Position numbers and translations under genes: made by a program. Below the pieces are notes generated by a model. It worked only from the letters and a program-made list of their open reading frames with translations. It searched no databases and was not told where the DNA came from. This document shows, one piece after another, positions 42,934-50,823 of a stretch of DNA of 64,000 nt. Positions within the stretch are counted from its first letter, which is position 1; each line of letters opens with the position of its first letter. The DNA comes from Paenibacillus sp. UNC499MF. Its GTDB lineage: Bacteria > Bacillota > Bacilli > Paenibacillales > NBRC-103111. The DNA lies in assembly GCF_900107975.1 (NCBI RefSeq), contig NZ_FNVF01000002.1, forward strand, positions 77,178 through 141,177, written 5' to 3'.

Positions 42934-43200
42934 GTCATGTTCCCCGCAAGGTGGCTGGGTAAATTTATAAGGGGATTTATGAGCCGGCGGAGCAAATAAA
43001 GCTGGACCGTCAGAACGTACAGGCGACTTTAAATATGCCTTCCTGACAGGTATAAGAAAAAAAAATCATGTTTTTCCCTGCCACACCGGAGAGCCTGGTC
43101 TTTCTTAGTCCGCACCGCCCTAAGTGAGATTACCCACGAGGAAGTTCCGCGCCTTCTCCGGGTGAAGCTGCGATGCCCTACGGGCCTTTCGCCGGGCGAG
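42934..43200. other. Intergenic DNA between convergent genes
   Basis: About 270 bases with no supported gene; only short GC-rich inverted repeats near the end of the SDR gene. Confidence 0.3.
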
Positions 43201-43920
43201 TCAAGTCAGCAGATGTCCGCCTTCGACATGGAGGACGGTGCCCGTTACGAAGCTGTTGCGGAGCAGATACATCACGCTCTCGGCCACGTCCCGGGACCGG
43301 CCGACCCGTTTGGCCGGCAATCTGGCGGCCACGGATTCGTAGAAAGCGCTGCGCGCCGCGTCATCCATGCCGGCACGGGAAGGCGTATCAATGATGCCGG
43401 GCGAGACGACATTGACCCGCAGGGGAGCCAGTTCCAGGGCGAGGGTCTGGCCGAGCGATGCGACGGCGGCATTTACGGCACTGAGGCTCGCGGAGCCGGC
43501 CATCGGCTTGAAGGCGACCAGGCCGGAAAAGAGGGTGATGGAGCCGCCTTCCGTCACGAGAGGAGCGGCATGCTTCGCCGCATGGTACTGCCCCCAGAAT
43601 TTGCTGTCAAACAGCTGCCGGGCTTTTGGCGTTCCGGCGGCAAGGAAGGGGCCGGACCAAGTCTGCGCCGCCGTGACGACCAGATGATCCAGGCGCTTGA
43701 CGTCGCGCGTCATGAATTCCGTCACGGCCTGCTCGTCGGCCATATCCAGCTCGAAGGCCGTGACGGAAGAGCCGAGCGCATTGCGGGCTTGGCGGAGTTT
43801 GTTCGCCGATCGGCTGGCGATCACAACCTCGGCCCCCTGCTCCAGGGCCAAAGCAGCGGTCTCCAGCCCGATTCCGGAACTGCCTCCGATAATTACGATT
43901 TTTTTGCCTGCGAGTGTCAT
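43201..43920 (-). CDS. Atypical short-chain dehydrogenase
   Basis: A 239-residue SDR-fold protein. The cofactor motif GGSSGIG (residues 12-18) and the ASRSANKL NADP-binding loop are present, and the structure motif RVNVVSPGIIDT is intact. The catalytic YxxxK is missing: where it should be the sequence reads SASLSAVNAAVASL, so Tyr and Lys are replaced. A subgroup of SDRs shares this loss, and their chemistry is unclear. The ATG at 43920 has GAGGAGG upstream. It is divergent from an HxlR regulator, which probably controls it. Confidence 0.85.
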   Translation of the reverse strand: MTLAGKKIVIIGGSSGIGLETAALALEQGAEVVIASRSANKLRQARNALGSSVTAFELDMADEQAVTEFMTRDVKRLDHLVVTAAQTWSGPFLAAGTPKARQLFDSKFWGQYHAAKHAAPLVTEGGSITLFSGLVAFKPMAGSASLSAVNAAVASLGQTLALELAPLRVNVVSPGIIDTPSRAGMDDAARSAFYESVAARLPAKRVGRSRDVAESVMYLLRNSFVTGTVLHVEGGHLLT

Positions 43921-44077
43921 TTTAAACTTCCTCCTCAATTTGATTTCGTCATGATGGACTGTACTGGCGTAACTGGGAAACCAAGGTTCACAACAGGACG
44001 GCCGGTGTTGATTATTGTAATTCCAATAGTTCATTTAAGAAAGTAGTGATATTAAATTCACCTTATTTCCCTAAAGT

Positions 44078-44095
44078 AACTATTGTGATATAGTT
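44078..44095. promoter_or_regulatory. Candidate HxlR operator
   Basis: AACTAT (44078-44083), 6 nt, ATAGTT (44090-44095): a perfect inverted repeat in the divergent SDR/HxlR region. Another AATAGTT occurs near 44027. Binding by the adjacent HxlR protein is inferred. Confidence 0.45.
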
Positions 44096-44130
44096 GGTTC
44101 CATCAAAGAAATAAAACGGGAGGTCTATCG

Positions 44131-44460
44131 TTGGAGGAAGTTAAACTAAGCAAGGGCGCCCCCGGTATGAAGTGCCCGATCGAGGCGGCGCTCCGTATAA
44201 TCGGAAGCAAATGGACCTTTCTTATTATCCGGGATCTCTTGATCGACGGAACGGTGAGATTCGGAGAATTGCTGAAATCTTTGGAAGGCATCAGCCCCAA
44301 AACGTTATCGGTTCGTCTGAGAGAGCTGGAAGAGAGCGGAATAGTCGTGAGAACCGTGTATCCCGAAGTGCCGCCCCGGGTGGAGTACACGTTAACCGCC
44401 AAGGGAAAACAACTGGAGTCCATATTCATCGAGCTGAAGGTGTGGGGCTTGAAACTGTAG
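44131..44460 (+). CDS. HxlR-family transcriptional regulator
   Basis: A 109-residue winged-helix regulator of the HxlR family: the conserved CPIEAALRIIGSKWTFLIIRDL near the N-terminus with its single Cys, GISPKTLSVRLRELEESGIV as recognition region, and PPRVEYTLTAKGKQL as the wing. HxlR proteins usually sense reactive electrophiles or aldehydes and control a neighbouring oxidoreductase, here the divergent SDR gene. The start is TTG at 44131 with GGGAGG 7 nt upstream. Confidence 0.88.
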   Translation: MEEVKLSKGAPGMKCPIEAALRIIGSKWTFLIIRDLLIDGTVRFGELLKSLEGISPKTLSVRLRELEESGIVVRTVYPEVPPRVEYTLTAKGKQLESIFIELKVWGLKL

Positions 44461-44564
44461 AACGCGGTATCCAATAGGTGTTAGGTCGGATAACCGGCTG
44501 CCGTCTCTCTGAAGTTTCAACCAATCATCGGAGAGCCCATAGATCAAAATTCTTCTCATCAGAC

Positions 44565-44610
44565 AAAAAAATCCCCGTTCTCAGCCGGCAGGGAAGGCGC
44601 CGGGCGGGGC
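44565..44610 (-). terminator. Terminator of the GGDEF gene
   Basis: On the minus strand CCCCG and CCGGC arms pair with GCCGG and CGGGG, followed by a run of seven Ts. Confidence 0.75.
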
Positions 44611-44630
44611 AAACGGAGAGTAAGATACGG

Positions 44631-46133
44631 CTACAACGTATCGGGGGATGAGGACGTATTTTTTTTGTACGAGTGTTTCTCGATATACATTTCTTTATCC
44701 GCGGCTTCGATCACTTCGGCGGCGGACATGTCCGTATCTGGCCCTATATGAAAGAAACCGTGGCTGACCGAAACGGGAAAAGGACTGTCCGGTTCCCGGC
44801 TCAGCGTAAGCAGATCTTCGCGGATGCGGCTCCAGATGAGATCGGCGGCTTCCGGCGGAGTATGAAATACCAGAACGAATTCGTCTCCTCCGTAGCGGAA
44901 CAGATAGTCTTGCGGCTCCAGATTTCGCTGAAGCACTTCACACGCCTTGTTAATGAGCGAATCTCCTTCGGCGTGGCCGTAACGGTCGTTGACTTCCTTC
45001 AGGTTGTTGATATCGACGAAGCAGACGGCCAGCTCGCGGCCCTGTTCCCTGCATTGGACAAGCTCCTGCTGGAGAAGCGTCATTCCGTGGCCTCTGTTCA
45101 GCACACCGGTCAGAGCGTCGAGAGACGCGTAGCGCGCCAGCTCGGCTTCGGCTTTTTTCAGCTCCGTAATGTCCGTAATTCCCGCGAGTACGCATGTCTC
45201 GTTATCGTACACGATGAGCTCGTAGTTGATCATGACCCATTTGTGGGAATGAGGCGATACGGACAGCTGGCAGATCAGGTTCTTGATGCTGTCTTTTTGC
45301 ACCAGCTCATGGATGATCTCATCCTTCTCCAGGGCACCGGGGTACATGATGGAGGCGTCGGCGGGCGTGCCGCTGTCCAGCGGGATCTGAAAAAACTCTG
45401 CCGCTTCGGCATTCAGCTGTACGATGGTATTGTCCCGGATCCGGGACAGAACGAGCGGATACGGATTGACGGAGAACAGCTTCCGGAAACGGACTTCGTT
45501 CTCTTGAAGCTTCCGGGTGTTGGTGAAATCTTTTTTTCTCAGGTTATACAAGGTTAGGGCGACAAAAAAAGCGATCCCCGCGGTAGCGGTCGTATTGATT
45601 TCCTTCGTAAGCAGAGAGTACTTGTCTTTGTTTGCCATAGAAAGAAGGACTAGGAACACCGGATGGTTAATTAATAGAATAACCAAAAAATTCTTGGGGT
45701 GAATGGGAAGGATAATGGCCGCGCTCAGCAGAATGATGATATAGGCGTCTACGTTTCCGGTCAGGCTTTGGCTGTTGATCGAAGATAGCATGCCGATAAA
45801 TAGATAGAGGGCCGTATAAGTAGTAACAAGGAGGGGCGGCCAGAATGTCCGCGAAGCGGCAGCCTGATTCCGAAGCAGGCGGTAAACAACGAGGAACAGG
45901 ACCGAGATCAGCATACTCAGCAGGTGAATGCCGATAGAGCCGTACCTGTAAGCCTCGTCGGGAACGTCCCGGTAAAGAACGAAATCCGCGTAGAAGTAAT
46001 ACGGATAGACGGCAATAAGCAGTATGGAAACCAGTTTGATCCGGTGAAGCAAGTGTCCGTGATGGGACTGGGCGAAAAGCAGCGAATCACCGGTCTGTTT
46101 GGAGGGAAAGATCAATTCTCGCAAAGTACTCAT
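44631..46133 (-). CDS. Membrane PAS-GGDEF diguanylate cyclase
   Basis: A 500-residue protein. About six membrane helices fill residues 30-200; a PAS sensor domain (about 210-330, ending ITDITELKKAEAEL) and a GGDEF domain follow with the intact active site RYGGDEF and ASLDALTGVLNRG. It should make cyclic di-GMP at the membrane. No RxxD inhibitory site is obvious just before GGDEF. No EAL domain is present. A hairpin with T-run in the upstream leader (46229-46262) could regulate it. Confidence 0.88.
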   Translation of the reverse strand: MSTLRELIFPSKQTGDSLLFAQSHHGHLLHRIKLVSILLIAVYPYYFYADFVLYRDVPDEAYRYGSIGIHLLSMLISVLFLVVYRLLRNQAAASRTFWPPLLVTTYTALYLFIGMLSSINSQSLTGNVDAYIIILLSAAIILPIHPKNFLVILLINHPVFLVLLSMANKDKYSLLTKEINTTATAGIAFFVALTLYNLRKKDFTNTRKLQENEVRFRKLFSVNPYPLVLSRIRDNTIVQLNAEAAEFFQIPLDSGTPADASIMYPGALEKDEIIHELVQKDSIKNLICQLSVSPHSHKWVMINYELIVYDNETCVLAGITDITELKKAEAELARYASLDALTGVLNRGHGMTLLQQELVQCREQGRELAVCFVDINNLKEVNDRYGHAEGDSLINKACEVLQRNLEPQDYLFRYGGDEFVLVFHTPPEAADLIWSRIREDLLTLSREPDSPFPVSVSHGFFHIGPDTDMSAAEVIEAADKEMYIEKHSYKKNTSSSPDTL

Positions 46134-46469
46134 CCTTCTTTATCTGCTATACAATATGAATCATTTTATCACAAAATGAGGAAAGGCCGATTCTTTTTTC
46201 GGCGGATTTACGAGAAGAAAAAAATAGAAAAACCCTTTTCCACGGAAAGTGAAAAAGGGCTTGAATTTAAAGGAAAGTTGTGATAAAATCACAAGTACTT
46301 ATTTTTAAGTTAGATATTTACAATATATCATAATTTCATCTTGGTGTCAATACTCATAATTATAGCGATTGCAGTTGCGGTCATTACCCGGAGCTTTGGC
46401 GGGTGCAGACGAAGAGAACGACAATGCACTGGACGTGATTCCGGTTTCGGGAAGCAGGGGGCTGAGCAT
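46134..46469. other. Divergent GGDEF / sigma-factor control region
   Basis: This region holds TTTTATCACAA (46164-46174) and its inverted partner inside the perfect palindrome TTGTGATAAAATCACAA (46278-46294), with the hairpin at 46229-46262 between them. These could be operators for a CRP/FNR-like or other dimeric regulator. I see no clear sigma-A hexamer pair for the sigma-factor gene. Confidence 0.5.
46229..46262 (-). terminator. Terminator-like hairpin in the GGDEF leader
   Basis: Read on the minus strand, AAGCCCTTTTTCAC pairs with GTGGAAAAGGGTT and is followed by a long T-rich run, about 95 nt before the GGDEF start codon. It could attenuate that gene's transcript. Confidence 0.55.
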
Positions 46470-47447
46470 ATGACAAAAGATCAACAAACAGGAACAGAGG
46501 CAGGACAACAATTCCAACCGGTACTAGATCCGTTTATGAAACCGGGAAAAGACGACTCCCGGGAAGCGGAGCAGGGCGGACAGCAGGATGACCTGTCTCT
46601 GCCGCATGGTATCCGCATGGATGATCCCGTACGTATGTATCTGAAAGAAATCGGACGTGTCGGGCTTCTTTCGGCTGAGGAGGAAGTCAATATCGCCAAA
46701 AGGATCGAACAGGGAGACGAGGAAGCGAAGCGTATCCTGGCGGAAGCGAACTTGCGTTTGGTCGTCAGCATTGCGAGAAGATATGCGGGACGCGGCATGC
46801 TGTTCCTCGATCTGATCCAGGAAGGCAACATGGGATTGATGAAGGCCGTCGAGAAATTCGACTATACCAAGGGATATAAATTCAGTACGTATGCGACCTG
46901 GTGGATCCGTCAGGCCATCACCCGCTCTATCGCCGACCAGGCGCGGACGATCCGTATTCCCGTTCATATGGTGGAAACAATCAACAAGCTGAGCCGCGTA
47001 TCCCGGGAGCTTCTCCAGGATCTCGGGCGGGAGCCCGCTCCGGAGGAGATCGCCAAGGAGATGGAGCTCAGCGTGGAGAAGGTGCGCGAGATTATGAAGA
47101 TCGCCCAGGAGCCGGTTTCGCTTGAGACCCCTGTCGGCGAAGAAAGCGACACGAACCTGGGAGATTTCATCGAGGATCAGGACGCGATGGCTCCGGCCGA
47201 CGCCGCCGCGTTCGAGCTGCTGAAGGTGCAGCTGGAGGACGTGCTCGACACGCTCAGCGAGCGGGAGGAGAACGTGCTGCGCCTGCGTTTCGGCCTCGAC
47301 GACGGGCGTACCCGCACGCTGGAGGAAGTCGGCCAGGTATTCGGCGTCACCCGCGAAAGAATCCGCCAGATCGAGGCGAAAGCCCTGCGCAAGCTGAGAC
47401 ATCCGAGCCGCAGCAAACGACTGAAGGATTTTCTGGACGAATCATAA
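46470..47447 (+). CDS. RpoD-like sigma-70 factor lacking region 1.1
   Basis: A 325-residue sigma-70 with regions 1.2 ([12 protein letters not shown]), 2 ([40 protein letters not shown] and the [13 protein letters not shown] promoter-recognition helix), 3 and 4 ([22 protein letters not shown]). The regions are nearly identical to primary SigA, but the product is about 45-50 residues shorter and the acidic region 1.1 is replaced by a Gln/Gly-rich tail. It is not in the usual dnaG-rpoD context, so it is likely a second RpoD-like factor. The ATG at 46470 has AGGGGG upstream. Confidence 0.88.
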   Translation: MTKDQQTGTEAGQQFQPVLDPFMKPGKDDSREAEQGGQQDDLSLPHGIRMDDPVRMYLKEIGRVGLLSAEEEVNIAKRIEQGDEEAKRILAEANLRLVVSIARRYAGRGMLFLDLIQEGNMGLMKAVEKFDYTKGYKFSTYATWWIRQAITRSIADQARTIRIPVHMVETINKLSRVSRELLQDLGREPAPEEIAKEMELSVEKVREIMKIAQEPVSLETPVGEESDTNLGDFIEDQDAMAPADAAAFELLKVQLEDVLDTLSEREENVLRLRFGLDDGRTRTLEEVGQVFGVTRERIRQIEAKALRKLRHPSRSKRLKDFLDES

Positions 47448-47467
47448 GAGCATGGGAGATGAAAGGC

Positions 47468-47707
47468 ATGACTGCAGGGTTTGTCATCCGCTGTCTGAAC
47501 TGCGGGGAAGAACATAAAGTGGTGCCCGGCCAGCGTGCTTACCGGGATGAGCGCATCGTGTTCGGCACGGACAATTACGGGGCCGATCAGATTTCCTGCG
47601 AATGCGGGAACGCTCTTGAGGAGCACAGCGAATACAAGGGCGAAGCGTTTCACAGCGAGTTCGTCGTAAAGTGGCGGGATTTATCCGGCAAGGAGCCGGC
47701 CAACTGA
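47468..47707 (+). CDS. Small zinc-ribbon-like hypothetical protein
   Basis: A 79-residue protein with CLNCGEEH near the N-terminus and SCECGNALEEH later, two Cys pairs that could bind one zinc. GGGAG lies 9 nt before the ATG at 47468. It starts 20 nt after the sigma-factor gene and is probably in its operon. Function is unknown. Confidence 0.7.
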   Translation: MTAGFVIRCLNCGEEHKVVPGQRAYRDERIVFGTDNYGADQISCECGNALEEHSEYKGEAFHSEFVVKWRDLSGKEPAN

Positions 47708-47742
47708 AGCGATACATCGATTGAACAGAGCCGTTCCGGCAG

Positions 47743-47805
47743 GGCATTTCCCCGGTTGGGTACTCGCGCGAAGCGCGGTATTCACCCGGCGGAGATGCCT
47801 TTTTT
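47743..47805 (+). terminator. Terminator after the zinc-ribbon gene
   Basis: A long stem starting at GGCAT (47743-47747) and ending at ATGCC (47795-47799), with an inner CGCGC hairpin, followed by six Ts. Confidence 0.85.
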
Positions 47806-47915
47806 GATGGAGCGCAAGAAAGAGGGTTGCATAGTCCGGCCGTTCTGTGGAAAAATTAGCAGGGATTCAACCCGCCCGGCGTGGCGGGAAATTAACGGCA
47901 AGGAGTCAGAACCCG

Positions 47916-49106
47916 ATGATTCATTTGTATACACATAACGATCTGGACGGAGTAGGATGCGGCATTCTGGCCAAATGCGCGTTCGGCGAGGAAGCCGAGG
48001 TCCGGTACAACTCCGTGGAAGGGCTGAACGTGCAGGTTCAGAAATTCCTGGAACTTGCCCGGCAGGGAAAAATCAAGAACGAGTACCTCTACATAACGGA
48101 TTTGTCGGTTAATGAGCAGAATGAGCAGGAGCTGAGCGAATACGCCCAGGCCGGCGGCAAGATCAGCATGATCGACCACCATAAGACGGCGCTGCACTTT
48201 AATGCGTACCCGTGGGCGGCGGTTACGGTGGCGTACCCCGACGGCAGGCTTGCTTCCGCCACGTCCTTGTTTTACGAGCATCTGCTGCGCAGCGGTTTTT
48301 TGAAAGCGACCCCGGCGCTGGATGAATTCGTCGAGCTGGTCCGCCAGTACGACACCTGGGAATGGGAGGCGAACGGCAACGGGCAGGCCAAGCGGCTGAA
48401 CGATCTGTTCTACCTCGTGTCCATCGATGAGTTCGAGGAAAAGATGGTGCCCCGTCTCCTGGGGAGCGAGCCTTTCGCTTTCGACGATTTCGAAGAAAAG
48501 ATTCTGGATATGGAAGAGAGCAAGATCGAGCGCTATATCCGGAGAAAACGCCGGGAAATCGTCCAGACCTTTATTCACGATTACTGCGTAGGCATCGTTC
48601 ACGCGGAATCGTACCATTCCGAGCTGGGCAACGAGCTGGGCAAAGAATACCCGCATCTGGACTATATCGCGATTCTGAATATGGGCGGCAAGCGCGTCAG
48701 CTTCCGGACCATCCACGATCACGTGGATGTATCCCAGGTGGCCGGACGCTACGGCGGCGGCGGTCATGCGAAGGCTTCCGGCTGCTCGTTGACCGACGAG
48801 GTTTATCCGGCCTATGTGGCCGAGCCGTTCTCCGTCGAGCCGATCCGCACGGACGCTTTCCGCAACTACTACAACGTGAAAAACAGCAGCTTCGGAACGC
48901 TGTATGAAGGGCGCAGCGACACGCGCTTCTTCCTCTATCCTTTCGACGGAAAGTGGAAGATGGAGATTAACGGCGAAGAAGTCGACGCTTCGTACGAAAC
49001 GTACGAGGAAGCCGAGCGCTTTATTAAACGGCATTATGCCGCGTGGCTGGTGCGTGATGAAGTGTTCGTGAAATTTCTGATGAAGCATTTCAGGAAGCAA
49101 GTTTGA
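47916..49106 (+). CDS. nrnB: DHH-family oligoribonuclease, NrnB type
   Basis: A 396-residue DHH/DHHA1 phosphoesterase close in length and sequence layout to B. subtilis NrnB (YngD), which degrades short RNA oligomers to nucleotides. The metal-binding motifs are HNDLDGVGCG near the N-terminus, ITDLSVN, and IDHHKTAL; the DHHA1 substrate motif is GRYGGGGHAKASG. The start is the ATG at 47916 with AAGGAG 10 nt upstream; a longer frame begins inside the preceding spacer. Its product may also clear the pGpG left when c-di-GMP is broken down (inference). Confidence 0.85.
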   Translation: MIHLYTHNDLDGVGCGILAKCAFGEEAEVRYNSVEGLNVQVQKFLELARQGKIKNEYLYITDLSVNEQNEQELSEYAQAGGKISMIDHHKTALHFNAYPWAAVTVAYPDGRLASATSLFYEHLLRSGFLKATPALDEFVELVRQYDTWEWEANGNGQAKRLNDLFYLVSIDEFEEKMVPRLLGSEPFAFDDFEEKILDMEESKIERYIRRKRREIVQTFIHDYCVGIVHAESYHSELGNELGKEYPHLDYIAILNMGGKRVSFRTIHDHVDVSQVAGRYGGGGHAKASGCSLTDEVYPAYVAEPFSVEPIRTDAFRNYYNVKNSSFGTLYEGRSDTRFFLYPFDGKWKMEINGEEVDASYETYEEAERFIKRHYAAWLVRDEVFVKFLMKHFRKQV

Positions 49107-49143
49107 GCCGTGCGGCAGGGCAGTAGGCTGCGGCAGGCCGTTG

Positions 49144-49187
49144 AAAGCCCCTGAGGCCCCTAAAGGCCCCTAAAGGCCCCTGAAGGC
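49144..49187. repeat. Short degenerate decamer repeat
   Basis: Consecutive units CTGAGGCCCC, TAAAGGCCCC, TAAAGGCCCC and TGAAGG follow one another just after nrnB. The unit is 10 bp, like the array at the left edge, but a different sequence. Confidence 0.6.
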
Positions 49188-49198
49188 TGCTGGGCGAC

Positions 49199-49230
49199 AA
49201 AGTGCATCCCACCAGGGATGCACTTTATTA
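49199..49230. terminator. nrnB terminator
   Basis: AAAGTGCATCCC (49199-49210) pairs perfectly with GGGATGCACTTT (49215-49226) around an ACCA loop. Confidence 0.9.
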
Positions 49231-49265
49231 ATTTTATGGTGCCAACATCGGCTTAGTAGGGGATT

Positions 49266-49448
49266 TTAAATACCCAAATGTGCCCGAAGAGTCGCGCCTG
49301 CATATTCGTTTCTGAACGAGCCTCTTTCAACTAGACGAGGCATAAGTTTTTCAAAAAATAGTTCCATCGATTTTTCCGGACCGCCCGGAAGAGCTATAAA
49401 TCCGTCGATAGCACCAGCCTCAAAACGCACGATAAGTACATAAGCCTC
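49266..49448 (-). pseudogene. C-terminal remnant of an LLM-class (NtaA-type) FMN monooxygenase
   Basis: Reading the minus strand to the stop at 49268-49266 gives about 60 residues including DGFIALPGGPEKSMELFFEK, PRLVERGSFRNEYAGATLRAHLGI as a pattern, which is the conserved C-terminus of NtaA/SnaA/DszA-type flavin monooxygenases. Upstream of the EAYVLIV segment the similarity stops abruptly and there is no start codon or room for the roughly 380 missing residues. It is a truncated relic at the left border of the AT-rich insert. Confidence 0.6.
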
Positions 49449-49543
49449 TGTATAGGTGGGTTTCCGGGCGCGTTTTGAGAGGGGGAAGGGTTTGGTACCT
49501 TTTCTCTCAGTATCAGTGTTCTACTGCATGATATACCCCTAGT

Positions 49544-49596
49544 AAAAAACGGGGTGCGGTTGGTCTATGAATGACCGCCGTGCCCCGTTCTTTTTA
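49544..49596. terminator. Bidirectional terminator at the HAAS gene end
   Basis: AACGGGG-TGCGGT pairs with the ACCGCCGTGCCCCGTT arm; A/T-runs of six or more lie on both sides. Confidence 0.8.
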
Positions 49597-49599
49597 TTA

Positions 49600-50154
49600 T
49601 TACAATGTTTTCTTTTTCGGACTAATTACGTGTATGTATTTAATAGTAAGTTTCCATAACACTTTCCCCAACAAAAACATCAACACACCAAATACAATAG
49701 AAACGGGCAAGAACTGCATTGGGCTTGGTATAAATGCTCCAATTTCGATTGTTATTCCGGCAATATCATATCCCATAAGATACCCGACAAATTTAATAAT
49801 GCCGCCTATCGGTGTAATAACTCCACCAATCATTAAAGCAATGGAAAGAGTACTGATAATCGGCAAAAGAAACATACCGCTGACGCCTGCAAAGCTGCTG
49901 CAAAATGCAAATACAGCGCCGAATTTACGCCAACTAAATGTACTGTTCTTTGAAATGGCTTCACCTAAGTATGCTTTCGCTAATTCTTTCGGGTTTCCTA
50001 ACCGTTCGATGATTTGCTCAGAAGATACACCATTATTTTGCAATTCAAGCATTACACTTTTGATTTCTTTTACAATGTCAATACGCTCGGAATCGGGCAT
50101 AGATTTCAAATACTTTTCTATTTTTACAAGATAGTCATTCATAATTTTATCCAT
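49600..50154 (-). CDS. HAAS (DUF1700-like) membrane protein
   Basis: A 184-residue protein. The N-terminal HAAS domain (MNDYLVKIEKYLKSMPDSER...GNPKELAKAYL, residues about 5-62) is a helical signalling module that normally accompanies PadR regulators; three to four membrane helices follow. It overlaps padR by 8 nt, the standard PadR-HAAS arrangement, where the pair senses membrane or antibiotic stress. Its codon use is AT-rich, unlike the flanking genome, which suggests acquisition by transfer. Confidence 0.85.
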   Translation of the reverse strand: MDKIMNDYLVKIEKYLKSMPDSERIDIVKEIKSVMLELQNNGVSSEQIIERLGNPKELAKAYLGEAISKNSTFSWRKFGAVFAFCSSFAGVSGMFLLPIISTLSIALMIGGVITPIGGIIKFVGYLMGYDIAGITIEIGAFIPSPMQFLPVSIVFGVLMFLLGKVLWKLTIKYIHVISPKKKTL

Positions 50155-50491
50155 GATCTAACGCTCCTTTAATTTCTGATATAGCTGTTAATAAATTATC
50201 CCATTCTAAGGACATAGCGTTTAAGTATTCGTTTCCTTTTTCTGTAAGGGTATAATATTTTCTTGGTGGCAAACCCTCTGTACTTTCTTGCCAAGATGAA
50301 GAAATATATTCTTCTTTCAATAATCTTCTTAGCAGAGGATAAATTGTATTTTCTTTTGCAGCAACAATAGGATACTGCTCTAACTTACTAATGATTTCAT
50401 ACCCATAGTAGGGTCGTTGCTTTATTAGCAAAAGAATACAAAAATCGAGTGTTCCTCGCTTAATTTGTGATTTCCAATCTTCTACATTCAT
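50147..50491 (-). CDS. PadR-family transcriptional regulator
   Basis: A 114-residue winged-helix repressor: QIKRGTLDFCILLLIKQRPYYGYEII, then the wing EGLPPRKYYTLTEKGNEYL and a short dimerisation helix. The ATG at 50491 has AGGAGG 7 nt upstream; a longer reading has none. The upstream DNA carries direct repeats of TGATATACT, likely its own operator, and a near copy of this region lies before the serine hydrolase gene. Confidence 0.9.
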   Translation of the reverse strand: MNVEDWKSQIKRGTLDFCILLLIKQRPYYGYEIISKLEQYPIVAAKENTIYPLLRRLLKEEYISSSWQESTEGLPPRKYYTLTEKGNEYLNAMSLEWDNLLTAISEIKGALDHG

Positions 50492-50496
50492 GTTTG

Positions 50497-50551
50497 TACC
50501 TCCTGCATATACATCGTACAACACAGTATATCAAATATCAATAGTATATCA
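50497..50551 (-). promoter_or_regulatory. PadR upstream region, copy A
   Basis: 55 bp including the padR ribosome site and two AGTATATCA repeats (TGATATACT on the coding strand). It matches copy B at 52104-52158 in 51 of 55 positions and in the same orientation. Confidence 0.7.
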
Positions 50552-50681
50552 TATTTTTTCATTCCACGTAATTAAGATATTTTTCCTTTTTATGGCTTCA
50601 TACATTAGGTACAGATAATCTTAAATCATACGTTGAAAATAAAGAAGTGTATTGGTTAAGTCTTTCTGGGCTCATGAGTGT

Positions 50682-50745
50682 TGAATCGATAGATTCATCA
50701 AAAAACGCCATCCTTTCCTATGATTTCACAGAAAGAATGGCGTAT
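50682..50745 (-). terminator. Terminator of the serine hydrolase gene
   Basis: ACGCCATCCTTTC (50705-50717) pairs with GAAAGAATGGCGT (50731-50743); on the minus strand it is followed by a T-run. A second perfect hairpin, TGAATC-GATA-GATTCA, lies at 50682-50697. Confidence 0.75.
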
Positions 50746-50823
50746 TTTCTCTTTAGAGAGAATTTTGTTTTATTAGCTTAATGGCGTTGGGTTAAATTCC
50801 GTTTTTCCGTTTTCCTTGTTTGC

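Noticed and set aside
40428-42995. 855-codon open frame antisense to the Big_2 gene
   Set aside because: It is the shadow of a codon-biased repetitive gene; no ribosome site and no protein-like domain.
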